Shown here in pieces: positions 8,559 to 15,349 of a stretch of DNA of 39,311 bases; within the stretch, counting starts at the first letter, position 1, and each line of letters opens with the position of its first letter. Position numbers and translations under genes: made by a program. Source of the stretch: an uncultured Candidatus Saccharibacteria bacterium (GTDB lineage: Bacteria; Patescibacteriota; Saccharimonadia; Saccharimonadales; Saccharimonadaceae); contig CAKUZG010000003.1 in assembly GCA_934717805.1 (NCBI GenBank), positions 1-39,311 of the forward strand. Reading direction: 5' to 3'. A model generated the notes under the pieces. That model ran no database searches, had not been told where the DNA came from, and saw only the letters and a program-made list of their open reading frames with translations.

Positions 8559-8616
8559 TTTTCCACAACTCTGTGGAAAAGCAAGCCTAATAACAGATAT
8601 TCCCTACTTTTCCACA
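8559..8616. promoter_or_regulatory. cluster of three TTTTCCACA (DnaA-box-like) sites
   Basis: Three exact 9-mers lie within 58 bp: TTTTCCACA at 8559-8567 (+), its inverse at 8572-8580 and again at 8608-8616 (+). The first two form a head-to-head pair. They differ by one base from the classical DnaA box TTATCCACA. They lie upstream of rsmH-ftsL and downstream of the small membrane-protein gene. Confidence 0.5.
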
Positions 8617-8645
8617 AAGCTTACGTTTAGTTGTTGAAAACCAAA

Positions 8646-8930
8646 TTATCGTGGCAATAAAGCACTAATTAATGCTGCATCATATTTACTTGTAGACATA
8701 AGAATCAAGTAAGTTACAAAAATAACGAGGTTAATTGCAAGTGAAAGAACCAAAACAGCACTTCGAAAATCTTGAGTAACTTGATCTACAACTACTGTTC
8801 CGTCTTCAGCAATCATAATTCCATTATTTGTTAATAAAGTTTTAGCTTTTTTAATTTCATTATCTTTTTTTGAAACTTTTTTAGCTGAAGTTTCTTTAAC
8901 AATTTTAGTTTCTGTTTGTTTTTTTGTCAT
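8646..8930 (-). CDS. small Lys-rich protein with one membrane helix
   Basis: 94 aa. The start at 8930 is chosen because AAGGAACAAA precedes it and a promoter lies at 8987-9015. An upstream in-frame start (8996) would fall inside that promoter. Residues 1-30 are rich in Lys and Thr, a short central part contains GTVVVDQVTQDF, and a hydrophobic helix occupies about 57-79. I do not recognise a family. It resembles a small membrane-anchored, cytoplasm-tailed protein. It stands alone between two non-coding stretches, and the DnaA-box-like cluster lies just beyond its stop. Confidence 0.7.
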   Translation of the reverse strand: MTKKQTETKIVKETSAKKVSKKDNEIKKAKTLLTNNGIMIAEDGTVVVDQVTQDFRSAVLVLSLAINLVIFVTYLILMSTSKYDAALISALLPR

Positions 8931-8986
8931 TTTGTTCCTTTTTATTTTATTTGACTTATTTAATCTTAATTGTTTTGTATGTTTAT

Positions 8987-9015
8987 ATAATAGCATAAGT
9001 TTTTTAAAAAGTCAA
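8987..9015 (-). promoter_or_regulatory. promoter of the 94-aa membrane protein
   Basis: Minus-strand TTGACT (9015-9010), a 17-nt spacer ending in TGC, then TATTAT (8992-8987): a consensus-like extended -10 promoter. The leader would be about 50 nt and contains the SD. Confidence 0.7.
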
Positions 9016-9109
9016 TAGTTTTATTTCATAATATTCTAAAACATTTTGTTTTTCCTTGCCAAAACTTTGTTCGCTTGACAATTACTTTTTTGATTTTATT
9101 TTATTTTTT

Positions 9110-9215
9110 GACATTCTTTATCTTTATTGTATTTATAATAAAACACTTTAAACACTTTTAAATTCCCTTCTTAAAAGCTATAAAACCTTCTTTTATAGCG
9201 TGTGTTTTTAGGTTT
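9110..9215 (+). other. possible short hairpin transcript in a 441-nt gap
   Basis: The gap 8931-9371 has no gene. Besides the promoter at 8987-9015 it contains a plus-strand TTGACA at about 9110 with TTTATAAT about 18-20 nt later, then a 9-bp perfect hairpin GCTATAAAA/TTTTATAGC (9177-9185 with 9191-9199, loop of 5) followed by GTGTGTTTTTA. Together these could encode a very short RNA. The hairpin could also simply be a terminator. Confidence 0.25.
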
Positions 9216-9328
9216 AAATACTAATATTTATATGGATCTACTTATAAATATATGATAATAAGCTTTTGTTTAAACTTTTATTGCTTGCTTATTTATTTAT
9301 TATACTTTACAAATTTTATAAGCAAATT

Positions 9329-9359
9329 AAAAAGACAACCTTTTATAGATTGTCTTTTT
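9329..9359 (-). terminator. terminator of paralog A
   Basis: AAAAAGACAA (9329-9338) pairs with TTGTCTTTTT (9350-9359). On the minus strand it lies 12 nt after the stop of the gene at 9372-10154. Confidence 0.7.
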
Positions 9360-9371
9360 AAAATTAGCTTT

Positions 9372-10154
9372 TTAGATGTGTGGAATTGCGGGAATTCCCG
9401 TTCCACCTTCTTGTTGGATTATTGCTTCAATTTCATAAAGTTGATTCTCATCATCTTTTTTAGGAGATATTGTTATGTTTTTATCAACTTCTAGAAGGAA
9501 AGTATCTATATCAGCGTCCATACAATATTCGTCATTTCCAGCATGTCCAGTACATCTTGCTTTATTGTAGTTATCTTTAAACTTCTTAAGCATATCTTTG
9601 TTCTCTTTTAGCTTTAGTTTGTCAATTTCTGCTTTAAGGGCGGCTTTGTCTTTTTCTGGATCACCAGTTCCTTTAATTTTGATAAAGATCTTTTCTAGAC
9701 CAGCATAATGACCAGCGTTAGGCGTATCGCCATCCTCGTTAACTTTAATTCCCACAGTAATGTTTGCCCCAACCTCATAGTCACTATAGCCAGTGGTTTG
9801 GCAAGGTTTGCCATTGACTAGGGTTTCGGCGTAAGAGAGTTTTGAGAAAGCACTGATTCCACCAAATGTAGCTGTGGCTAGCATGAAGACTGAAAGGATA
9901 ATCTTTTTAGATTTCTTGCTTAGTTTTGAAGCAATGAGAGTTGTTAGTCCAAGAATCAAAGCTAGAACAAGGATTGTTGTGATGATTCCTGTTGTGTTTT
10001 GTACTCCGGTGTTTGGAGCTTGAATGTTTTTTGGAGCTGATTGGACAGCAACAGTTTCTGGTTTTTTATCTGTTGGAGATGGCGCTGCAGAAACCATATT
10101 GTTTTCTGCAGGCTTATCTAGACAGATAAGCTTTTTTAGTTTTAAGTCTTGCAT
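9372..10154 (-). CDS. paralog A: two-helix protein with internal PNTG motif and variable secreted domain
   Basis: 260 aa, no family recognised. Residues 1-45 are polar and have no signal peptide. APNTG at 46-50 is followed by a membrane helix (about 56-76) and KLSKKSKK (77-84), which together look like a complete sortase sorting signal in the middle of the protein. A second helix (85-105) ends in SYA (107-109), a good signal-peptidase site. The rest is an extracellular domain with GKPC and the shared block IKIKGTGDPEKDKAALKAEI. The positive loop between the helices predicts both termini outside. The first 130 residues are encoded by DNA identical to paralog B (12931-13686); the C-terminal part differs and has two more cysteines. 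It has a TTGACA promoter and a GGGAAAGGG SD. Confidence 0.75.
   Translation of the reverse strand: MQDLKLKKLICLDKPAENNMVSAAPSPTDKKPETVAVQSAPKNIQAPNTGVQNTTGIITTILVLALILGLTTLIASKLSKKSKKIILSVFMLATATFGGISAFSKLSYAETLVNGKPCQTTGYSDYEVGANITVGIKVNEDGDTPNAGHYAGLEKIFIKIKGTGDPEKDKAALKAEIDKLKLKENKDMLKKFKDNYNKARCTGHAGNDEYCMDADIDTFLLEVDKNITISPKKDDENQLYEIEAIIQQEGGTGIPAIPHI
9613..9686. repeat. second shared block of the paralog pair, copy A
   Basis: 74 nt matching 13166-13239 at 72 positions by direct reading. It encodes the conserved IKIKGTGDPEKDKAALKAEI segment and is bounded on both sides by divergent DNA. Confidence 0.85.
9766..10154. repeat. 389-bp direct repeat, copy A
   Basis: Identical base for base, as far as I can read, to 13298-13686 (constant offset 3532, no indels). 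It begins inside the codons for YEVGA and ends exactly at the start codon; the flanks on both sides are unrelated. Confidence 0.92.
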
Positions 10155-10194
10155 TTGAGCCCTTTCCCATTTATATGTCGTTTATGCTTTAACC

Positions 10195-10223
10195 ATTTTA
10201 CCACCCACATCGTTAACTGTCAA
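10195..10223 (-). promoter_or_regulatory. promoter of paralog A
   Basis: Minus-strand TTGACA (10223-10218), 17-nt spacer ending in TGG, TAAAAT (10200-10195). This perfect -35 is among the strongest in the window. It is specific to copy A; the DNA upstream of copy B is different. Confidence 0.7.
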
Positions 10224-10230
10224 TATATTT

Positions 10231-11778
10231 TTATAGAGAATCTTCGCCAAAAAGTTTCTTAATTCGCGCCTCAATTGAGCCTTTATGTCGGCCAAGTTCT
10301 TTGCTTAATTTTAAGATTAGTTCTTCATTTATTTTGCCGTTTTCGAAAATTACCTCTTGAAGACGTGCATCGTCAGAAAGTTTCCATGGTCGATACGCAT
10401 TCGGAAATTCTTCTCGCATTTTTTCTAGTTTTTGTGCCCAAGTTGTTTTCGTTGGGGCTTTTTCAATAATCTCGCCCGCCTCGCGCTTTTTGGCGGTTTC
10501 TAACAAATGAGCAAAACGTTTTTCAGCCTTTTGACTTTCGTTTTTTAATCGTGTATCAATTCTTTGCGCCTCTTCACTAACAACTAGCGCCATTCGATTT
10601 ATCCCAATTAAATATAGTTTATCTAATGATCGAACTCGTGAAAGAGCCACATAACCCATTCCTTCAGCAAAAGCTTTTCGAAGATCAATTCGTGCAGCAT
10701 CAAGGGTCATTCCTTGACTTTTATGAACCGTAATCGCATACGCCAGCCGAAGTGGTATTTGCATAATGCTTGCCCGTTTTCTTTCACCATCGCGCATTTC
10801 CCAAGTATCTGGAACCATTGTGACAACTTTTCCATTCTGAAATTGTACAATCGGATAGTCTGTTAAAGTTTCAAAATCAATTACTTCACCAATCGAACCA
10901 TTCACATATTGACGATTCTGCGCATTTTTTACAGCCATAACCAATGCACCCTTTTTAAGCCGCAAAAGTTCTGGCGCAAGAACTGATTTTTGCAAAGTTT
11001 CAACATAATTTTTTGCGCCCGTTGTAGTTTGAGCAAAGTGAAATTCTTTACCTTCAAGCTCAGCAAGCTTTTGCTCGTTGATTTTATCAATATCAATATT
11101 TGTAGTGTGAAGCTCGGTTAGGTTTTTCGAAAAATCTTTATTTTCGAATTCTGGCTCAGCATCAACACGATTAAGCAAGCTTTCGGCGTGCTTTCGGCGC
11201 AAATCGTCCGCTCGAAGTGCATTTAAAATTTCGGTTAACTCGCTATCTTTCTGGCGATAATTCTCTTCAAGATAACAAACCGTAAAATCCGCCACTCGCC
11301 AAGCTTCAGAATGGATCGCAAAACCACCGGTTCGGCTACCGTTTCGATTAATTGGTGGTAGCTGAAAAAAATCGCCACACAAAATTACTTGAATTCCACC
11401 AAAAGGTTTGTCGTTTTGGCGAATCGTGCGACAGATTTCTTCAACCATATCAAGCCGAAAATCATGCAACATTGAAATTTCATCAATCACTAAAATATCA
11501 GTATTTTTAATAATTTCCGCACGAGTTTTAGGGATTTTTTCGAAAAACTTCTTAGAAAGATAATCATAAATACCAATTCCACTCCAAGCATGAATTGTGT
11601 TTCCACTAAGATGAGTTGCCGCCAAACCAGTAGTGGCCGTGACGCTAACTTTTTTTCCAGAATTTTTTGCAAGCTTAATAAACTGGTTAAGCGTGAAAGT
11701 TTTTCCACTTCCTGCCGCCCCAGTTAAAAAGACATTCTCGCCCGAAAGCATAATTTCTAAAGCTAGCGCTTGTTTCAT
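10231..11778 (-). CDS. PIF1/RecD-type SF1B DNA helicase
   Basis: 515 aa. Walker A GAAGSGKT (20-27), motif II DEISML (99-104), motif III GDFFQLPP (135-142) and the late VHKSQG motif (351-356) are all present, with GYVALSRVRS following. This is the PIF1-like layout of 5'-3' superfamily 1B helicases. The last 60 residues (WKLSDDARLQEV ... LGRHKGSIEARIKKL) look like a Myb/HTH-type DNA-binding tail, often seen in bacterial PIF1-like proteins. It starts 9 nt after the stop of the KwaB-like gene with no strong SD, so the two are probably one transcript. Its role may be general DNA maintenance, or it may be the effector partner of its neighbour. Confidence 0.9.
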   Translation of the reverse strand: MKQALALEIMLSGENVFLTGAAGSGKTFTLNQFIKLAKNSGKKVSVTATTGLAATHLSGNTIHAWSGIGIYDYLSKKFFEKIPKTRAEIIKNTDILVIDEISMLHDFRLDMVEEICRTIRQNDKPFGGIQVILCGDFFQLPPINRNGSRTGGFAIHSEAWRVADFTVCYLEENYRQKDSELTEILNALRADDLRRKHAESLLNRVDAEPEFENKDFSKNLTELHTTNIDIDKINEQKLAELEGKEFHFAQTTTGAKNYVETLQKSVLAPELLRLKKGALVMAVKNAQNRQYVNGSIGEVIDFETLTDYPIVQFQNGKVVTMVPDTWEMRDGERKRASIMQIPLRLAYAITVHKSQGMTLDAARIDLRKAFAEGMGYVALSRVRSLDKLYLIGINRMALVVSEEAQRIDTRLKNESQKAEKRFAHLLETAKKREAGEIIEKAPTKTTWAQKLEKMREEFPNAYRPWKLSDDARLQEVIFENGKINEELILKLSKELGRHKGSIEARIKKLFGEDSL

Positions 11779-11787
11779 TTTCGAAGA

Positions 11788-12864
11788 CTATTCGCTCCCA
11801 ATCATTCGTGGTGGTTCACCCTCTGGCTCATCAAGCAATTTTTTGCTTTTAATTTCGTAACGACGGCCTGTAATTTCACTCATAATATAATCTTCATTGA
11901 TTAGATTCACGAACATATCCAAATCGTTGCCGTCCATGATAATAATCGCACCGTTGTCATCCGTCATAAGTTCGAGCTGCATTTCATCGGCATATTCAAC
12001 CACTTTTTCTTGTGAAATTTCACCAATTTCATCCATTTTTTGTAGTTTTGTTGCGGCTTTTTTATGATCGCGAACTAAGGTTTGTAAATCTAAACCATCT
12101 GGAAAACTCAGTTTATATTTTCGTTCAATTTCAAGCACTTTTTGATCAGCCAAAACTTGCTTCTTGTAATCATAGTTGAAAAGTTTTTCGAATTTATTTT
12201 GATTAAAAATAAAGATGTCATTATTTACAATTAAAACTTGGTTATCTGGCTGGATTTTTAAACCAAATTCAGGTTCGAAAGCGCCAAATTTACCGTTTCG
12301 AAATTCCCAAGCCGTTGCACCACGCAAAACTTGACCTTGCATAATTTGTTTAGCAACATAGAATTTTTCACCTTTTGAATTTGTAAAACGCGCCAAGATT
12401 CCCTTAATCCGCTTAAAGTCATGTTCATTTTCGTTAAATTCAGGAATATCAGAATATTGTGTTTCAATTACATTCAAAAGCGCATCCGCATGTTGAACTT
12501 TTTTCAACTCAGTTTTCAAAAGCACATCTTTACTTGCTCCACCATCGGTTTCGTAATTACGCACGCTCAAGCCAGTACCCGCCCCCATATTTACAAAATT
12601 AATCATGTCGTATAAAAATAGTGGCTTAATTTGTGAGTTTAATTCACCCGCAAAGCTTGTAGTGAAAGGAGCAAAATTTTTATTGAAAAGAAAAAACTCA
12701 ACATCAAGATCGCCCTTAATCCCATCTGTTAAATTTGCCCATTGAAAAATATCGGTTGATTCATCTTTTTCTAGAGAAGATTCAACTTCATGGTTTATCT
12801 CTTCTGTTTCATATTGTTTGTTTTCAGTATTTTCTGAATGTTCAGTTCTAATTTCATCTTCCAT
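11788..12864 (-). CDS. KwaB-like (DUF4868-like) protein
   Basis: 358 aa cytoplasmic protein with an acidic N-terminus (about 1-38). The C-terminal half resembles, from memory, the DUF4868 domain of KwaB, the second component of the Kiwa anti-phage system. Around 215-230 an I-F-I-F-N-x-N-K-F-E-K-L-F stretch follows a variable loop, and residues 321-337 (LINEDYIMSEITGRRYE) resemble the conserved end of that domain. No KwaA-type four-helix membrane protein is adjacent; instead a PIF1-like helicase follows 9 nt downstream. A promoter with an extended -10 lies 7 nt before the ATG, so the mRNA should be leaderless. The family call is a recollection without a search. Confidence 0.5.
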   Translation of the reverse strand: MEDEIRTEHSENTENKQYETEEINHEVESSLEKDESTDIFQWANLTDGIKGDLDVEFFLFNKNFAPFTTSFAGELNSQIKPLFLYDMINFVNMGAGTGLSVRNYETDGGASKDVLLKTELKKVQHADALLNVIETQYSDIPEFNENEHDFKRIKGILARFTNSKGEKFYVAKQIMQGQVLRGATAWEFRNGKFGAFEPEFGLKIQPDNQVLIVNNDIFIFNQNKFEKLFNYDYKKQVLADQKVLEIERKYKLSFPDGLDLQTLVRDHKKAATKLQKMDEIGEISQEKVVEYADEMQLELMTDDNGAIIIMDGNDLDMFVNLINEDYIMSEITGRRYEIKSKKLLDEPEGEPPRMIGSE

Positions 12865-12871
12865 GTATTAT

Positions 12872-12900
12872 ATTATAGCATAAACGCAAAATAAAAATAA
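12872..12900 (-). promoter_or_regulatory. promoter of the KwaB-like/helicase unit
   Basis: Minus-strand TATAAT (12877-12872) with TGC before it; the -35 position (TTATTT, 12900-12895) is weak. Only 7 nt separate the -10 from the ATG, predicting a leaderless mRNA. The -35 overlaps the terminator of paralog B. Confidence 0.6.
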
Positions 12901-12919
12901 CACCTTTTGGTGCTATTTT
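12894..12919 (-). terminator. terminator of paralog B
   Basis: On the minus strand an 11-bp stem (AAAATAGCACC with GGTGTTATTTT, one G-U pair) closes a 4-base loop and runs into TTATTTT, 11 nt after the stop of paralog B. Confidence 0.75.
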
Positions 12920-12930
12920 TAATATTGGTT

Positions 12931-13686
12931 TTATATGTAATCAACCAATAGAACTGGTTCTCCTGTGTTTGAACTCAAATATTCAGCGTCAATCTTATAA
13001 AGTTGTTTTTCATCGTCTACTTTTGGTTCTTTAGTAATTTTTTGACTAATTCCAAACTGGAAATTGTCGGGACTAAGTTGCTTAGTTGTATTGTGCATTA
13101 AGAAAAGTGTCGGATTATTAATGTTAAACTGTGTTACCATACTTTCAATTGATTCTTTGTCGTTCTTTAGCTTGTCAATTTCTGCTTTAAGGGCGGCCTT
13201 GTCTTTTTCTGGATCACCAGTTCCTTTAATTTTGATAAATTTAGTTATACCAGTAAGACTACCTTGTGCCCTGACGTCTAGCGTAGTATCTACTTCCGCC
13301 CCAACCTCATAGTCACTATAGCCAGTGGTTTGGCAAGGTTTGCCATTGACTAGGGTTTCGGCGTAAGAGAGTTTTGAGAAAGCACTGATTCCACCAAATG
13401 TAGCTGTGGCTAGCATGAAGACTGAAAGGATAATCTTTTTAGATTTCTTGCTTAGTTTTGAAGCAATGAGAGTTGTTAGTCCAAGAATCAAAGCTAGAAC
13501 AAGGATTGTTGTGATGATTCCTGTTGTGTTTTGTACTCCGGTGTTTGGAGCTTGAATGTTTTTTGGAGCTGATTGGACAGCAACAGTTTCTGGTTTTTTA
13601 TCTGTTGGAGATGGCGCTGCAGAAACCATATTGTTTTCTGCAGGCTTATCTAGACAGATAAGCTTTTTTAGTTTTAAGTCTTGCAT
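12931..13686 (-). CDS. paralog B: two-helix protein with internal PNTG motif and variable secreted domain
   Basis: 251 aa. It is identical to paralog A for the first 129 or so residues (APNTG 46-50, two helices, SYA site at 107-109), then follows a different segment of about 19 residues, the shared IKIKGTGDPEKDKAALKAEI block, and a divergent C-terminus. The C-termini still share a weak (D)DE-x-QLY-x-I-x-A pattern, so the two are true paralogs with fast-evolving outer domains. Copy B has no cysteine in its C-terminal part. Its promoter and SD (AAGGTG, 9 nt from the ATG) are unrelated to those of copy A, so the copies may be expressed differently. Confidence 0.75.
   Translation of the reverse strand: MQDLKLKKLICLDKPAENNMVSAAPSPTDKKPETVAVQSAPKNIQAPNTGVQNTTGIITTILVLALILGLTTLIASKLSKKSKKIILSVFMLATATFGGISAFSKLSYAETLVNGKPCQTTGYSDYEVGAEVDTTLDVRAQGSLTGITKFIKIKGTGDPEKDKAALKAEIDKLKNDKESIESMVTQFNINNPTLFLMHNTTKQLSPDNFQFGISQKITKEPKVDDEKQLYKIDAEYLSSNTGEPVLLVDYI
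13166..13239. repeat. second shared block of the paralog pair, copy B
   Basis: Partner of 9613-9686 (72 of 74 positions identical). The distance between the two shared blocks is 58 nt here and 79 nt in copy A, a difference of seven codons. Confidence 0.85.
13298..13686. repeat. 389-bp direct repeat, copy B
   Basis: Partner of 9766-10154. Both copies are in the same orientation and enclose the helicase and KwaB-like genes, so homologous recombination between them would delete 3532 bp. Confidence 0.92.
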
Positions 13687-13707
13687 CTATCATTTCACCT
13701 TATTTTC

Positions 13708-13736
13708 ATTATACTTATGTCTATTAAATTTTATCA
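13708..13736 (-). promoter_or_regulatory. promoter of paralog B
   Basis: Minus-strand TATAAT (13713-13708), 17-nt spacer, weak TGATAA (13736-13731). It would give a leader of about 14 nt carrying the AAGGTG site. It is divergent to the plus-strand promoter at 13769-13797. Confidence 0.5.
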
Positions 13737-13768
13737 TTATTTACAAAAAATATCAACATGCTTTTGCT

Positions 13769-13797
13769 TTGATATTAAGCTTATTTTATGTTATAAT
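13769..13797 (+). promoter_or_regulatory. promoter of the Trm11-like gene, leaderless
   Basis: TTGATA (13769-13774), 17-nt spacer ending in TGT, TATAAT (13792-13797). The ATG follows after 6 nt, so transcription should start at or next to the start codon. Confidence 0.75.
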
Positions 13798-13803
13798 TTT
13801 AAA

Positions 13804-15030
13804 ATGAAAATTGCAATTTTAGGGCGACAACCAAGCATTGGAATTGCCGAACTCGAAAGTGTTTTTGGCGGAGAAAAAATTCGTGTGCTCGGTGATTACG
13901 CCTGTCTTATCGAAACTGAAAAACTTAATGTTTCACATTTTGGTTCAATCTTAAAAACTGGTCAAGTAGTTTTCGAAATCAATTCAACAGATTGGCGAGA
14001 AGTTTCAAAAAAGATGACTAAAATTTTTGAACAAGATTTTTCAAGCTTTGAAGGAAAAATCACTCTTGGAATTTCTACTTATGGCTTGAAGCTTCGAGCA
14101 AACGAACTTTCAAAAACAGGTTTAACGATTAAACAAAAACTTAAAAATCACGATGTTTCTGTGCGAATTATCCCTTTAAAACAATTAGCGCTTTCAACCG
14201 CAATTTCACACAACAACAAGCTTGGCTTGAGTGAAAAAAAGATTGAAATTTTGGCAGTGCGTGGCGGTAAAAAAACAATTATCGCCTTAAGTGAAGGTGC
14301 ACAAAATATCACAAGTTATGCCAAACGTGACCAAAATCGACCAAAACGTGATGCTTTTGTGGGAATGCTACCGCCAAAACTTGCACAAACAATGATCAAT
14401 TTTGGTGCTGGTAAAAATCAGCCACAAATCAAGGCTTTTTTGGGTGAAAAAACTTTTGAAAACCCTAAAATTCTTGATCCATTTTGTGGAACAGGCACAG
14501 TTCTTCAAGAAGCACTTTTAAAAGGTTTCGAAGTTAACGGAACAGATTTAAGTGAAAAAATGATAGAATTTTCGAAAGAAAACAGCGAGTGGTTTTTGCG
14601 AGAATTTAAGCCACACGGCAAACTTGGTGAAATTTATCAAGCCGATGCAACAGATGAAAAATGGGCTTTCGCCAACACACTTTCAACCGTTGTTTGCGAA
14701 ACTTATCTAGGGCAACCCTTCTCTGCTCCACCCTCACCAAAAAAATTAACAGAAGTTCGCGAAAATTGTAATCGTATAATTTCGAACTTTTTGAAAAATT
14801 TAGCCACACAAATTCCAGCTGGAACTCAGATTTGTATTGCTGTTCCTGCTTGGAAAACGCAAAATGGCCATTTTTCACATCTTCCGCTTGTTGACTTTTT
14901 AAATGAGCTGGGGTATAATAGAAAAGAATTTATGCGCGTTAAACCACAAGATTTAATATATTATCGCGAAAATCAAGTTGTGGCGCGTGAATTATTAGTA
15001 CTAATAAGGAGTAAAAATGTCACACGTTAA
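13804..15030 (+). CDS. Trm11-like THUMP-domain RNA methyltransferase
   Basis: 408 aa. The N-terminal half (opening MKIAILGRQPSIGIAELESVFG) fits a THUMP-type RNA-binding region. The C-terminal half is a Rossmann methyltransferase with SAM loop LDPFCGTGTVLQEA and GTDLSEKM. The expected function is N2-methylation of a tRNA guanosine. The usual catalytic NPPY/DPPYG motif is replaced by CETYLGQPF, a difference in the active site. The ATG at 13804 is used: earlier in-frame codons lie upstream of the promoter's predicted start site. It overlaps rpmA by 14 nt. One of only three plus-strand genes in the window. Confidence 0.8.
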   Translation: MKIAILGRQPSIGIAELESVFGGEKIRVLGDYACLIETEKLNVSHFGSILKTGQVVFEINSTDWREVSKKMTKIFEQDFSSFEGKITLGISTYGLKLRANELSKTGLTIKQKLKNHDVSVRIIPLKQLALSTAISHNNKLGLSEKKIEILAVRGGKKTIIALSEGAQNITSYAKRDQNRPKRDAFVGMLPPKLAQTMINFGAGKNQPQIKAFLGEKTFENPKILDPFCGTGTVLQEALLKGFEVNGTDLSEKMIEFSKENSEWFLREFKPHGKLGEIYQADATDEKWAFANTLSTVVCETYLGQPFSAPPSPKKLTEVRENCNRIISNFLKNLATQIPAGTQICIAVPAWKTQNGHFSHLPLVDFLNELGYNRKEFMRVKPQDLIYYRENQVVARELLVLIRSKNVTR

Positions 15031-15295
15031 ATCGGGTGGTTCAAGTAAGAACGTCCACAATAACGCCGGTCAACGCCTTGGTGTTAAACGATTTGGTGGC
15101 CAAAAAGTTAACGAGGGTGAAGTTCTCGTTCGACAAACTGGTGCAACTAAATTGGCTGGTGAAGGAACTTACATGAGCCGAAATTTCACGATTCATGCCA
15201 AACAAGACGGTGTTGTGAAATTTAAACAAATCCAAAAACGCAAATTTACTGGTAAAACTGAACGACGCACAGTTGTAGAAGTTGTAGCTGCGTAA
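15017..15295 (+). CDS. rpmA: 50S ribosomal protein bL27
   Basis: 92 aa with the bL27 core near the N-terminus (GGSSKNVHNNAGQRLGVKRFGG) and the following RQTGATKLAGEGTYMSRNFTIHA. It binds near the peptidyl-transferase centre of the large subunit. SD AAGGAG lies within the 3' end of the upstream methyltransferase gene, so translation is probably coupled. There is no cleavable N-terminal extension of the Firmicutes kind. The usual partner rplU (bL21) is not next to it. Confidence 0.97.
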   Translation: MSHVKSGGSSKNVHNNAGQRLGVKRFGGQKVNEGEVLVRQTGATKLAGEGTYMSRNFTIHAKQDGVVKFKQIQKRKFTGKTERRTVVEVVAA

Positions 15296-15300
15296 TTTGC

Positions 15301-15345
15301 AACAAAAAAATGAGTCTTTCATATCGATTGACTCATTTTTTTGTT
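15301..15345. terminator. bidirectional terminator between rpmA and a response regulator
   Basis: A 16-bp perfect inverted repeat (15301-15316 with 15330-15345, AACAAAAAAATGAGTC and its complement) closes a 13-base loop. A-runs and T-runs on both sides make it suitable for both converging genes. Confidence 0.9.
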
Positions 15346-15349
15346 GTTT

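Noticed and set aside
8559..8616. Chromosomal replication origin
   Set aside because: No dnaA, dnaN, rpmH or gyr genes are nearby, only three boxes are present, and the coding strand does not switch here.
8399..8617. 72-codon minus-strand frame upstream of rsmH
   Set aside because: Low-complexity Lys/Asn-rich product, no SD, and it runs through the DnaA-box-like cluster and the probable promoter region.
8163..8645. rnpB, tmRNA, 6S or SRP RNA in the long gap
   Set aside because: I found none of their conserved cores (P4 of RNase P, an alanine-tRNA-like end, the SRP GGAAGGAAGCAGCC-type loop).
11788..12864. Complete Kiwa system (KwaA plus KwaB)
   Set aside because: No small four-helix KwaA-like protein is adjacent; only the second component is suggested, and only by remembered similarity.
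9372..13686. Insertion sequence or transposon bounded by the direct repeats
   Set aside because: The repeats are protein-coding 5' ends without terminal inverted repeats, and there is no transposase, integrase or target-site duplication.
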